Assembly: GCA_034769895.1 (NCBI GenBank)
Contig: CM068367.1
Location: 708,196,885 to 708,260,884, forward strand
From: Magicicada septendecula
Taxonomy: Eukaryota; Arthropoda; Insecta; Hemiptera; Cicadidae
Length of the DNA stretch: 64,000 nt
Direction of reading: 5' to 3'
Shown: piece after piece, positions 36,624 through 47,822 of the stretch
Layout of the letters: every line of letters starts with the position of its first letter
How positions within the stretch are numbered: the stretch's first letter is position 1
The notes under the pieces: generated by a model
The model's database searches: none
Seen by the model: the letters and a program-made list of their open reading frames with translations, nothing else
Told to the model about the DNA's origin: nothing
Position numbers and translations under genes: made by a program

Positions 36624-37122
36624 TTTGTCCCCCAAAATGATTTCCAGAATTGTTTTATAGAATTTGTGAAATCATTTTGTATGCCTCTACTAAACGTTTA
36701 TCAAAAGGTTTGTTAACATTTTGTGCGACCTACTTTAGTACAATGCAGTCAAACTAGTTTCTTTAGTTGTCACTTTCACTTTCTCCCTCTAGACCCGCTA
36801 CACTATACAACTCACACCCTCTACTCTAAATTAACATAATACAAACGTCACTTGTCAACAATATAGACATACTATTTAAACAATCACTGTCCCTTTTAAA
36901 TTTACATTACTTTATATTCTTATCACATTATATTAGATTACACCTTTTGTTTTCTTGTCCATTTAGTTATACACACCAAATTTTCTTTGTATGTTCTTTA
37001 CATACACAATATTCACGTTATGTTAATTACATACAAACTCTATCCATATTAAGTTATTTATATACATATTTTTTCGTGTTAAAGTAGTTATATACATACA
37101 TTTTTTTTTATGTCAAGTCAAA

Positions 37123-37725
37123 TTAATTACATACATATTTCATGTCAAGGAATTTTAATATATTTTTATCTTTAAATTCCCCATTAATTATATTCCCAAA
37201 TTTAAGTAAGATTTCACTATTATCTGCGCGTGTATCATTCTGAGCATGATTATAATCATTTCTTTCTTCCGAACTACGTAATATTGGTCTTTTCACCCTT
37301 TCCTTTACAGATTCTTCTGGACTGTCAGTATCAATAGGCTGTATCAGTCTTACATCTTCCTCATTTGATATCTTACTGCTCCCTGATCTCTTTTGTTTCA
37401 CAGACTTAGGAATGTCACATATTTTGATTCTGGGTACAGTCTGCTCCCGTTTTCTATGATATCCTCGGCCTCTTGCTTTCTCCCTAAAACGTTCTACCAC
37501 AACTTTCCTTTTTCTACTTCTTGTTTTTGTTACGTATTCTGGTTCTATATGCACCATCTCATAATTCTCATTTTCAAAGCATGCATAATTACTATCTTTA
37601 AACTTATTGTTTTTGTATCTCACCTTTTTATTAACTCTCATTTCTTCTTTGTTTTCTGATAAATATCCGTCTCTTAATAAAGTCACATGTTCGTCTAATT
37701 CTTCTACACACAGGGTGTTGAACAT
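37123..37725 (-). CDS. Basic 200-residue ORF (unit 2)
   Basis: Same frame relation to the zinc-finger ORF as in unit 1. Differences seen include RDGYL for RVGYL and KTRSRKRK for KTRSRKKK. The open frame is preserved. Confidence 0.55.
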   Translation of the reverse strand: MFNTLCVEELDEHVTLLRDGYLSENKEEMRVNKKVRYKNNKFKDSNYACFENENYEMVHIEPEYVTKTRSRKRKVVVERFREKARGRGYHRKREQTVPRIKICDIPKSVKQKRSGSSKISNEEDVRLIQPIDTDSPEESVKERVKRPILRSSEERNDYNHAQNDTRADNSEILLKFGNIINGEFKDKNILKFLDMKYVCN

Positions 37726-37728
37726 GGT

Positions 37729-38247
37729 TTATGTCTGAAAGCAGCTCTCTGTGTCTTGATGATTATTCATACGTATTTTTAATCTGTACTTTGTTTTGAA
37801 GTTTTTGTTACACTTGGAACAATTCCATGGGGCTTCATCACTATGAATTATTAAGTGCCTTTGCAGGATGCCTCTTGACGTAAAACTGTGTCCACCCCGC
37901 TCACACACAAATGGTCTCTCTCTAAGATAACTTGTCTTTAACTGTGCTGATACCGCTGACTTACTGCTAAACCTTTTATGACGTGTGTGACGTGAAAAAA
38001 CAATGCGTTCTTCTTTTAGCACATGAGACCTAGCATGAAGCTTCAACAAAGATTTTCTTTGAAATAACTTTTCACATTTATCACATTTTATTTGAGCTTG
38101 AGTCTGATGAAATTCCATACAGTGTGTACACAATGCATTCCAATTCTTACAAACATAATCACAAACGTGGCATTGAAAACTGAAAAGTGCAGGTACAAAA
38201 ATTTTAAAACCAGACTTTTTTCTTAGACTCTCTGTATTTTTTCTCCT
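37729..38247 (-). CDS. C2H2 zinc-finger ORF (unit 2)
   Basis: Same architecture, ligands and terminal TAA as the unit 1 ORF, with one noticed substitution in the third finger (HLIIH for HLTIH). The shared missing ligands and shared stop were therefore present before duplication. Confidence 0.75.
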   Translation of the reverse strand, partial: RRKNTESLRKKSGFKIFVPALFSFQCHVCDYVCKNWNALCTHCMEFHQTQAQIKCDKCEKLFQRKSLLKLHARSHVLKEERIVFSRHTRHKRFSSKSAVSAQLKTSYLRERPFVCERGGHSFTSRGILQRHLIIHSDEAPWNCSKCNKNFKTKYRLKIRMNNHQDTESCFQT

Positions 38248-38928
38248 TTACTGCTCGTTCTAAAGGTTTATCATTACCATCACAATCTTTATCTGCTACT
38301 TCTCTCTCTTCATTCACTACTTCCTTTGCTTCCGACCTTAACTTTGTTGATATTTCTTGGTTTTCTCGCTTAATCTCTTCGATTTGTTCTCTGTGTTCGT
38401 TTACTTGTCGTGTTACGTATTGTTCCACTTTCTTCCTTATCTGGATGTTGTTTTCTTGTATACTCTCCTTAACCTCATCAATTCTTTTTTTCAGCTTCCT
38501 GGTGCTTTCTGTCAGTTGTTTGTTTGTTTATGGTTTTCTTCTAGTTTTTGTGTTACTTGTGATATGTGTTCCGCTATGTGTTGTGTTAATTGTTCCGTTA
38601 TTTGTTGTGCTACTTTTGTATTTTCCGTTATTAATTGTTTATTATTCTCTGCTAATAGTTGTAGTATTGTGGCCATGTCTATATTTACGTTTGTGTGTTG
38701 TATCGTACTTGTTGTGTTTTTTTCAGTTCGTCCCCTTGCCTCTAAAGGAGCCACTACGACTTCGTTCTCCTTTACTTCTTCAATTCTTTCTGTTTCCCCC
38801 ATCTGATTATTAATGTCAAATTCTACTTCATCACTACCATTTATATCGCCGTTACTTGCCATTGTAATTTCACTACTTTTAATTTTATTAAAATTCCTTA
38901 ACTTTCTAGTCTTACTTCGAATTAACAT
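38204..38928 (-). pseudogene. gag-like coiled-coil protein, frameshifted (unit 2)
   Basis: Nearly identical to the unit 1 gag, but one base is missing at about 38516-38524 (a T-run shortened from TTGTTTTG to TTGTTTG). The frame splits into 38512-38928 and 38204-38428. The lesion arose after the two units diverged. Confidence 0.85.
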
Positions 38929-39072
38929 TAATTTTAAAATTTATATTATATTTCTTATTATCTAACTCATCTCATTCTGCCGAGCTTATTTAAATTTCTA
39001 CTTTAAGCTCCGCGTCGTTGGGCGTCAAATATAAAGATTGTTCAACAACTGCACCACGTTGCTGGCAACAAA

Positions 39073-40815
39073 TATAAAGATTCTTATAGACTAGCTCAAC
39101 GTATTGGTGCGCTAAATATAACTACTCGTGAAGCGCGCATAATTTTCGAATGTTGACTAAATAATTTATTCAAGACAGTATTGCATATACTCGGTAATTA
39201 CATTGATTTATTGTGTTACAAATTATATTTAGATATTTTTATTACTGAATATTTCCACTCATTTTTGTATTATTGATTAATTTGCTTGGGCGCCAGAGCA
39301 GAGTATCTCAGGATTGTTATGAAATAATAACACTTTGTTCAGATACTAAGATTTATATTGTTATCTTCTTATTACCTAATACATCTGAGGATTAATCATT
39401 AATATCATATTTCCAATTATCATATACTCATTAATATTCTTTATAATTAATAACAAAAAAAATTATTAATATCTCTAGTTTACGGGTTCTTCAAAATCAT
39501 ATTAATCAAGTATTATTCAAATGAACAATCAGTAGATTCAAATTTACTTCCTTAACACATTTAAATCTTCAATATTAATCAAAACGTATACATGTATCAT
39601 AAAATTCTTAACTACTATGAACTTCTATAATCTTCCATATATTCAATTATTCAACTTCGTTACCATTTCTATAATTATTATAACTTGTTTCCTTACTTTA
39701 CTATACTATAACTCTCCAAACATGTCATATAGCATAAATTGTAATATTTAGTATCTGAACTCGTGGGTCTTTTGAGAATGAGATGAGTTATTTTTGAGAT
39801 GCTAAAATTATTTTAATTTATTAAGTTGTGAATCATAAATGATATACTGTAACTTGTTGCTGGATTCCATGTAAAAGAATGACAAACTATAATCCTGCGT
39901 TGAACATCGCACTACACTTTGCACTTATCATGCTTGATTAAACCTTCTTTATTTACTTCACTCGCTCGCATTAGTACTAGACGTCGCGCACGTATAAATA
40001 AGTATACTTCTTGCTGCAATCTTTGCGCACAAGTTAAACATCTTCTGGTCCGTACGTACTATCGCGCACACATATAAAATAAACTTCTTGATGACTGTAA
40101 TTCTTTCTCAACTATTTAACCGAGATAATCTATTGATTTGAACTTAGAATAATAGTATTAAAATGCTCACATCAAGTGACGCAGGTTTCCCGTGTTTTGC
40201 GTGAAAATTAAACTTAAACTTCCCCTTTTTGTTTGCTTCACTTGTTTTTTATAGTTTTCCGAGTCCTTCCCTCACTACAGCTCTTGTTGATCATACTCCC
40301 ATTGTCTTGACTTTGAAATATTTGCCGGTAAATTCGAACGTACCCATTCCGGTGCTGTATCTTTTTCGCACTCACTACCGACGCTATCCGTGATTGGTTG
40401 CCAGAGAGCAGGCAATAAACTTACGCGGACGTTCGTTAGACTCCTAAAAAATGACGCTATTTTCTAAAATGGTCATACTTATTGGCGTGTCATCTATTGT
40501 CTGTTGAAGGACACAGTACCGTTGACCTAATGGTACATGGGCGTTTTTTTGCTGTATTTACTCTACAAAACATTTTATGCTTTTATGACATGTAAGGGTG
40601 TTTTGGGTCTATTGTAACTTATTTTGTCGGCGCCTGACTGTCGCATAGTCGAGCCTCTTTTGATTCAAATTTTCATTTATACTTTACTTACATCTATGTA
40701 CATTACAATGCTTTATATTATTATATATTGTTATAGTTACCATTAATAGTTGATTTATTATTTTATGTGTTTATATACATATTAAATTAATACACAGGTT
40801 CACAGTAACGTTTCA
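39073..40815 (-). repeat. LTR3 (1743 bp)
   Basis: Outer LTR ending GTTTCA immediately before the CCTC duplication. Private changes near 39386-39425 include a 5 bp insertion. In minus orientation it is the 5' LTR of the array. Confidence 0.9.
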
Positions 40816-41830
40816 CCTCTTCTGTTAGATCTTAATGTTCTGCAGTATAGCATTTTCATTTCGAATACATTTTTGACCAAGCCTATGCTAGAATATAAGT
40901 TATCAGCGTTAGTATTCTTCCTTCCTTTGGGTCAACTACATCCAAAAGATTAAGTACAACTGACTGGAAGTGTAATAGATTTTCATTGATAGTTCCTTTC
41001 CCTGTGTAAAAATTTATATTACAAGTGTATCCATCTGAAGTACACGGTTTATACAATTTAATCTCATACTTATGTGATTTCGTGGGTATGTACAGACGAA
41101 AATGTAACCTTCCCTTGTAAGAAACCATACTTTCATCTATAACTAGGTGTCTTCCAGGTTTTAGGATTTCATAAATTTTTATTATTTTACAAAGCAAGTT
41201 TTCAAGTTTGTATAGACTATTTGTTTTTCTGCCCGTTCATTATGTGCAAAGTGTATAAATTTCAGTAACAAAAGAAGCCCTTTCTCGTGACATAACTGAT
41301 GAAATTAATTTGTTGTGAAAAATTGGGTCTTTCAACCAGTAATTGCTGACAGAGGGTGCTGATATTAAACTCACTGCAAGCATGATGCCAATAAATTTGC
41401 GAATTTCATCTTGTCTTGTTTCACTTAGTCTCTTGGACTATTAAATTTAGTATTTTGTTGTTGCTAAACATTTCAACAATTTCCAAGGTACTCTTATTGC
41501 TGTTTATATTAAGAACAGGGATTTCTGTAAACAAACCGAAGGTACAGGTTTGAGTAGTAATGTTAGACCAATTACTTGTACTTACATAACTGCTACTGAT
41601 ACATAACGAGGAGATACTGATCCACTCATACTGGATGTAACATCCACAGAAGCACATATACTGGGTGTTTCAGTCTTTTTTTACTGTTATTCAAAACAGC
41701 ACCATTATTTTCACTTTTCCAAATATCATTACTAATCTCATCTTCTTGAGAAGATACTGTATGTTTTGTCCTTATCAAATCATCACTATCATAGATACCA
41801 GGTAAACTTTATGAAGAGTCGTCTTCCAAA
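40816..41830 (-). pseudogene. piggyBac-like transposase, N-terminal and central part
   Basis: The order on the minus strand is: acidic N-terminal remnants near 41750; LFTEIPVLNINSN and FSNNKILNLIVQET (41421-41560); a LAVSLISAPSVSNYW stretch (about 41340); then PGRHLVIDESMVSYKGRLHF with the first catalytic Asp, YIPTKSHKYEIKLYK, and, after a frameshift near 40900, NADNLYSSIGLV with the second Asp and CRTLRSNRR at the LTR junction. These are the piggyBac landmarks in order. Several stops and frameshifts separate them. No terminal repeats or TTAA flanks were located. Confidence 0.85.
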
Positions 41831-41941
41831 TATTTTGAAACTCATGTTCTCTGGTATCCAAGTCACGTTTCAATACAGATTAAAACGTATTACCTTTTTA
41901 TCCATCGTGTGACTTCTTATTGTTTTTTATTTAAATTGCGC

Positions 41942-41969
41942 GTTTCGAAGCACAAGGCCTCGTCTTCAG
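41942..41969 (-). ncRNA. Hammerhead-like or Penelope-tail motif
   Basis: Minus strand: CTGAAGACGAGGCCTTGTGC then TTCGAAAC. CGAGGC pairs with GCTTCG around a CTTGT loop, and GAAAC overlaps the end of that stem. The order CUGANGA, stem, GAAAC resembles hammerhead motifs found in Penelope-like elements. Core base spacing is not canonical, and no Penelope protein lies nearby. Confidence 0.3.
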
Positions 41970-42189
41970 ATTTCAGTCCCGTGTGGACGTCGTTATCACA
42001 TTAAAATTAAACTATTACACATTAAAATAAACCACACTATACACGTGAACCGATGTCTGGGTGCGCACCCTTTGCTGGCTCGCGACGCACAGCATTTGTA
42101 AACATTTTTAAGCAAAAAATCAGAAAAAAGTGCCAAATGTTGGAAGCACTATCATATAAAAATAATGGAGTAAAATTAACTTAACTGTA

Positions 42190-42670
42190 ATGAATGCAGC
42201 AACATCACTAATTGGAAATAAGATCTAGACAAAACAAAGTGACATGGTTTAATGAGGAGTTCAGACAAGCAACAGATGAAAGAAACAAATCCAACAGAAA
42301 ACTTGTGATGAGAAAGAGAGACTAACTGATTTCTAAAGAGCATAGCATTAAATAAAATGTGTAGAAAAATAAAGGAAATTCAAAGTTAATCAGATGTGGA
42401 AGATGAACGAGGATTTCAAAAAAAAAAAAAAAAAATGAAAAGAGAGACATATGAATACTTAAGGAGTTTCTTGGATCACAAATATTTGTCTTGTACATAT
42501 ATAATATCGGTGTTTTAGAAGAAGTGGAACTACATATCCAGAAGAGTATTAAGAGAGCTATTCAAAGTTCAAAAACATACAGAGCTCTAGGAGTGGGTTG
42601 GTTACTCTCTGAAATTTACATATTAGGTGAAAGTTTACAGATTTATGAAAATAGTTTCATGTACTAACAG
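42190..42670 (+). pseudogene. RTE-like LINE relic
   Basis: Broken frames read NKVTWFNEEFRQATDERNKS then NRKLVMRKR (about 42235-42325), and further on an acidic/KA-rich stretch ending SEIYILGESLQIYEN (about 42600-42650). The WFNEE..A...RN pattern is usual between endonuclease and RT of RTE-type LINEs. Very worn. Confidence 0.45.
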
Positions 42671-42693
42671 AAAATATATCGATAAATGAAAAA

Positions 42694-42946
42694 TGTAATA
42701 TCTTCAAATAAATATACTGCAAGTAGGTTTATTTTCATCTGATGCACGTTTCACAGAAATTATTCTATATCTTCAGAGGTTTGTTGGAATTGTAATTGAA
42801 TGTGTCACATACAATGATATTCATATTTCATTCATGAATCACAGTTACAATTCAAACAAACCTCTGAAGGTACAGAATAATTTCTGTGAAACGTGAATCA
42901 GGTAAAAATAAACTTACTTGCAGTATATTTATTTGAAGATATTACA
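42694..42946. mobile_element. 253 bp palindromic MITE
   Basis: Arms of about 105 bp begin TGTAATATCTTCAAATAAAT and are mirrored at the right end. They share AGTAGGTTTATTTT-like, ACGTTTCACAGAAATTATTC and CCTCTGAAG-type blocks. A spacer of about 40 bp separates them. No coding capacity; target duplication not resolved. Confidence 0.85.
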
Positions 42947-42949
42947 TGG

Positions 42950-44071
42950 GAGACCTGCACGAAATGCAAACAGTTACTTACAAAGGAACAATAAATGAAA
43001 ATTATACAGTGATTGAAAAATTATTATTATTTGTTTGTGGGGTGTTATTTCAATCAGTATATACCAGTAACCCATTTATAAAACGGGTAATACACTGGTC
43101 TGCAAAAATTACTGTGGAATCTCACTTTTGTGTATGACAAAAAAAATTTACTTACATCATAAACAAATGAGATTAGCGTGGGTATGGTGCATATAAAGGG
43201 ATATTTACCTCACCAATTTCTAATTAAACAGAATCATGCATAGTTCTGACATTATGGTAAAGGACTTGCATAACTCAGGAAAAGGACGCATGATCAGGAC
43301 ACAAGCCAATCAAAGACAGTCTAATACTGTTATGTGTTACTATATGAAAACAAACTGATTACAGAAGATGAACCACTGCTTTTATGCCACTTTGAAAATC
43401 TTAAGAGTAATAATGAAAAACAGGATTACAAAAAATAAGCTATATGATGTGGATGGTTATTTGACCACATCACAAGTGGACATGATGAAACAGGAGTCTT
43501 ATCCTGTTCCTGTTCTTCTCGTGACTTCACTCCCCCCCGACAGCAGACACCAATAAGAATTTAGATGTGACAGATCTACAATGCCCAAGTGTCTACAAAG
43601 ATTGTGCAAAAAGTAATGACTGATTCTTTGTAAAATTAATTATTGACACAATAACCACAAAACGGTGTTATCTCATTGAAAATTAAGGCACCACACACTT
43701 AGAGACATTATTTTCATTGACTGTAATAGTGCTGGAAGTCTTCAACTGTCACTGTCTTTAGCTCTGGTCTGTCACAATCTTTTGCATGTTCTCTGCACAT
43801 TCAAAATGGCGGTCCCAGAGGTAGATTTTAATTTTTTGAACAGGAAATAATCGCTTGAATTATGATAAGGGGGCTAGAATACTGCAGTAATAACATTCTT
43901 GGCAAACTACTTGTTTACAGAAAGTGTCATGTACCAATGAGTGTTATTATGATGAGGTTAACAATTTCTGGCCAGACTCAAATCATGCACCAAAAGTTCC
44001 TGAAGAGCCTGGTGATGTAAATTTAGTACACAACTGATCACCACTGAATTATAATTTAGAACATAACCATT
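42950..44071. other. Intergenic region, nothing recognised
   Basis: Short frames at 42946-43137 and 43368-43556 lack any domain signature. No repeat arms were found. Confidence 0.35.
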
Positions 44072-44479
44072 AAACGAGTAGCCTAGTTTCAAAGACGGCT
44101 AACTCCAATTTTTTCAAAATTGGGTTTATGATTGATTCTAATGTAGAATTGTACGAGACATCTGAATATGAAGTCAGTTTGTGACAAAAATGGCCAGAAA
44201 GGTGTTAAAATTACATCTGAAAAATGACCTTAGTTACGTATACGGCCAACTCCTTAACAGCTTGGTTACAGTATCGGCCAACTCCATTTAGAACCAATCA
44301 GAGCTTTAGATCCTGTCACGTGACAGCTGCAGGGCTGATGGGATTGTTATTATTATCGTCTGTTGTACACTGCGTTGTTTGGGTTATTTATGATAGATTG
44401 TGATATTTATTTTGTGAACTTTACTCTTGCGAGTGTGATTTTATTACACTTAATAAAGTAATCAAAAGTTTTGATTGTT

Positions 44480-44574
44480 ATGGACCAAAATGTGGAAGAA
44501 ACTCCTCCAAGTAAAAGCAAGAAGATAGTAGCAGATACGACAAAATGGAAGCGTGCAAAAGCAAAGGAAGTGAG
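44480..44574 (+). CDS. Transposon gene, exon 1
   Basis: ATG at 44480 opens 31 codons plus two bases (MDQNVEETPPSKSKK, then KWKRAKAKEV), a basic N-terminus. The exon ends at a donor GAG/GTTAGT (44575). The intron is 409 bp (44575-44983), phase 2. Joining to the acceptor at 44983 keeps the frame into RYGPKSIFPTCGH. Confidence 0.7.
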
Positions 44575-44983
44575 GTTAGTTTTACTTTACGGTACATTTT
44601 TTACTACATTAGTTGAGATATTTTTGTGAAAATGTTTTTTTTTTTTACATAACATTACATTTTAATGAACACTGTTAATGTCTTCAATAATCATGATGAT
44701 TGTGTAGTGTTGTAATGCCAAGATCTAAATAATACCAGTAGAATTTCAATTACAAATAATGCAATATCAAACTGTAAAGAAGATAGTAAATGTTGTTTTG
44801 AGCAACTTTAGCACAATTACTATTTAATTTACCAATGTGTCAACAAACTACTGGTTTAGTGTGTTGTGTTTAGATGTGAATATTGGGTATTGCACTCACT
44901 TATGTTCTCATCATACTAATTACAGATTAATCAGTTAATTTAAAAAAGAAAAACTAATTTTTGTGTACTTCTGTCTGTTCCAG

Positions 44984-45830
44984 ATATGGACCAAAAAGCA
45001 TTTTTCCTACTTGTGGTCACAGAGGTAAACGCAAAAACTGCAGTCTTTTGCGGATGGAGGACTTGAAGAGATTTCATGCAGCGTTTTATGCGGTCAGATC
45101 AAAAGTTGCTCAAGATATGTTTTTGTTAAAATATTGTTCTGCAGATGCTCCAGAGCGACATAGGCCAGAGAATAGACAAAGGAGTGAGAAAATGTTTTCC
45201 TGTTAGGAAAGGAGTTTACATCTTTTCCCTGTTACTGGGCACTCATACATGCCCAGTGATAGAGTGTTTGGATTGATTGAAAGAGATGTACAAAAAATGG
45301 AAACTGTTATTCAGCTGGAGGAGTACCATCAGGTTTTCCAAAACCATGGTACCCTCAAAATGTTGGGAACTGACTGGACTAACTGTGATTGGAAAGCTGA
45401 AGCAAAACAAAATGTCAAAGATCCGGCTGCACTTCACTTCCAAATTTCAAAAGTTCGAAAACTTGTTTTAACTAAAATGAAATGCTCCATATCTGCAAGT
45501 GGAGAAAACAACTATAACATGAATATAGCACAGTCTTTGTCAATAACAAAGAAAGGCAAAAAGCCTATGGATATTAATCCAACAGAGTTAGTTATAGGTG
45601 TCAAAGTGAAGCCCTCTAAAATAATTGACGTTGAAAAATTGGTTGTTAAGCATTATGGTGAAAACTGGAAGGAACTGCAAAAATTGCAATGGCTTAAGAA
45701 AATAATAGAAGAAAATGACACAAAACCTGAACTTCCTAAAGAAGCTTTTCATTGTGACTGTGAAAATACGCCTGATGATGAATGCAATGATGTTATTGAG
45801 ATTATTTTGCAAGATAATGACATCCAATAA
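44984..45830 (+). pseudogene. Transposon gene, exon 2; HSYMPSDRVFG (DUF7869-like) protein, internally deleted
   Basis: Acceptor TCTGTCTGTTCCAG ends at 44983. The frame reads PTCGHRGKRKNC, then EDLKRFHAAFYAVRSKVAQD, as in the N-terminal Cys region of a large arthropod family. TAG at 45204-45206 interrupts it. The same frame resumes with HLFPVTGHSYMPSDRVFGLI, the signature of the C-terminal half of those proteins (I believe annotated DUF7869), and runs to a TAA overlapping AATAAA at 45828. Relatives are about 600 residues with a long middle domain between these two regions. Here the middle is absent and only about 310 codons remain, so this is a deletion derivative. The stop may be a CAG-to-TAG change. 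The family name is from memory; the two-part match is what I can see. Confidence 0.6.
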
Positions 45831-46285
45831 AGTTTTGTTTTGACATTTGTGTTCTTTCAGTATTGGTAATATTGCTGTTTAATTAAATTTGTTTCATTTT
45901 TAATAAAAGTATTATTGAATCTGTGTATTGTTTTTTGATAATAAATGACTTTTTGTTTTACTGTTTATCAACAAACTTTTATTTTATACTCCTGATAACT
46001 AAATTACTGCAACAGTCACCAGTATCCTATCTTTGTTACAAAATCAGCCAACTCCCAATCTTGGTTACAAACATGGCCAACTCCATAATTCAGCTGCAAA
46101 TTTCTGCTTATTTTCTAACTCAAAAAAGCAGATATTAGTGCTTTTTCAATTTTTAGACTACCATGAATCTACAGAAAAAAATTCAAGTTGTTAGTGTTAA
46201 TAATTTTATAGAAACCAGTTTTTCTGCTCTCCTGTAAAATTTTGCTAAACGGAGATAGCCATCTTTGTAACCAGGCTACTCAAAC

Positions 46286-46526
46286 AATAATCAAACTTAC
46301 AAACTTTCACTTATAACCAGTTTTTATCAGTTTGACCTTCAAGCCTCATCTTCCATGGATGCATGGCCATCCACAGATACTTTGTGTCACCTAAAAATCT
46401 GAGTCCAGAACATGGTTCTATTTCTGTAAACTTGTTTTAGCTTGTTAAATGTTTCTGCTGCACTGTCTTGAAGTTTAATATAAAACTTGGTTGTACAATG
46501 CTGTTCAACATTATTGACCTCTATTA
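46286..46526. other. Short spacer, nothing recognised
   Basis: No ORF or repeat identified between the 2.2 kb transposon and the tandem-repeat element. Confidence 0.4.
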
Positions 46527-47822
46527 CTTCCATGTTCCTTAAGGAAATGGAAGTATAGTGATGGCAAAAAAAATCGTGTTCGAGATTATTGCAGATTCTG
46601 ATTGTACTACACTCAAAACATGAAAAAAAGTCATTTTTCGAAAAGTGTCTGTGTGTGTGTCTGTTGGTTTTTTTTTTCTATGGCAAACGATAACAGCCGC
46701 AAATTCAAACAGAATCAAATAATTTTTTGCATACAGCCCTGATTTGTAGAGTACGCAAGGCCTATTGTTTTTGGTGAAGATCGGTTGAGGGAAAGGGGTA
46801 GTTTACCAGCAACGTTTTTTTTTTTAATCAAGGGTAATTATTTTCTATGGGAAATGATAACAGCCGCAAATTCAAACAGAATCAAATGATTATTTGCATA
46901 CAGGCCTGAATTGTAGAGTTCTCAAGACGTTTTGTTTTTGGTGAAGATCAGTTAAGGGAAAGGGGTAGTTTACCTGCAACATTTTATGTTTTAACAAGGG
47001 TATTTTCTATGGCAAACGATAACTGCCGCAAATTCAAACATAATCAAATAATGTTTTGCATGCAACTCTGAATTGTAGAGTTTTCAAGACCTATTGATTT
47101 TGGTGAAGATCGGTTAAGGTAAAGGGGTAGTTTACCTGCCACGTTTTTTGTTTTAACAAGGGTATTTTCTATGGCAAACGATAACAGCCGCAAATTCAAA
47201 CAGAACCAAATAATATTTTGCATACAGCCCTGAATTGTAGAGTTCTCAAGACCTATTGTTTTTGTTGAAGATCGGGTTAGGGAAAGGGGTAGTTTACCTG
47301 CAATGTTTGTTTTATGTTTTAACATGGGTAATTGTTTTTATGACGAACGATAACTGCCGTAAATTCAATCAGAATCAAATAATGTTTTGCATACCTTCCT
47401 GTGCTATAGAGAACTCAATGTCTGTTGATTTTGGTGAAGATCGGTTAAGGGAAAGGAATAGTTTACCTGCAACATTTTATGTTTTAAAAACACTATTTTT
47501 TTTTTATATTTTATTCTATGACGAACGATAACTGCCGCACATTCAAACAGAATCAACTATTGTTTTGCATACGTTCATCAATTGTGAAAGACTGAAGGCC
47601 TGTTGATTTTGGTGAAGATCGGTTAAGGGGAAGGGGTAGTTTACCTGCAACGTTTTTTTGTTTTACCAAGGGTATTTTCTGTGGCAAACGATAACAGCCG
47701 CAAATTCAAATAGAAACAAATAATTTTTTGCATACAGCTCTGAATTGTAGAGTTCTCAAGACCTATATTTTTTGGTGAAGATCGGTTAAGGGGAAAAGAT
47801 CGTTTACCGGCAACATTTTATG
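46527..47822 (+). repeat. Dispersed element with seven tandem units of about 165 bp
   Basis: Begins with a 27-base hairpin (46527-46553, CTTCCATGTTCCTTAAGGAA then ATGGAAG) and a unique flank. Units start at 46681, 46848, 47010, 47172, 47341, 47519 and 47682, spaced 162-178 bp. Each starts near GGCAAACGATAAC, contains GCCGCAAATTCAAACAGAAT, GTAGAGTTCTCAAG and GGTGAAGATCGGTTAAGG, and ends GGGGTAGTTTACCTGCAAC. A one-unit copy with the same hairpin and flank is at 541-839 (minus). A hairpin plus an internal minisatellite recalls Helentron-derived (HINE/DINE-like) elements, but the terminal sequence was not defined. Confidence 0.85.

Larger units (their letters stand above)
30763..40815 (-). mobile_element. 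LTR retroelement array: LTR-internal-LTR-internal-LTR with C2H2 zinc-finger ORF, no pol
   Basis: Three LTR copies (30763-32435, 34885-36623, 39073-40815) alternate with two near-identical internal regions (32436-34884, 36624-39072). The whole block is flanked by CCTC (30759-30762, 40816-40819) and interrupts a piggyBac-like gene. In minus orientation the LTR starts TGAAACG and ends CTTTATA. A GGGGG-containing purine tract precedes the downstream LTR, and degenerate tRNA-Lys-type primer sites follow the upstream LTR. Each internal region encodes a coiled-coil gag, a zinc-finger ORF and a basic ORF. No protease, RT or integrase is present, so the element depends on enzymes from elsewhere. Confidence 0.9.
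44076..46281 (+). mobile_element. 2.2 kb DNA transposon with intron-containing gene, TSD AAAC
   Basis: Terminal inverted repeats: GAGTAGCCTAGTTTCAAAGA then CGGCTAACTCC on the left, and inverted GAGTAGCCTGGTTACAAAGA then TGGCTATCTCC on the right. AAAC flanks both ends (44072-44075, 46282-46285). Subterminal copies of the same word (GGTTACAGTATCGGCCAACT near 44261 and GGTTACAAACATGGCCAACT near 46063) look like extra transposase-binding sites. The element encloses one plus-strand gene with two exons, which is in effect the element's own protein. Confidence 0.85.

Noticed and set aside
46681-47822. CRISPR-like periodic array
   Set aside because: The units themselves are about 165 bp and contiguous, with no unique spacers; this is eukaryotic DNA.
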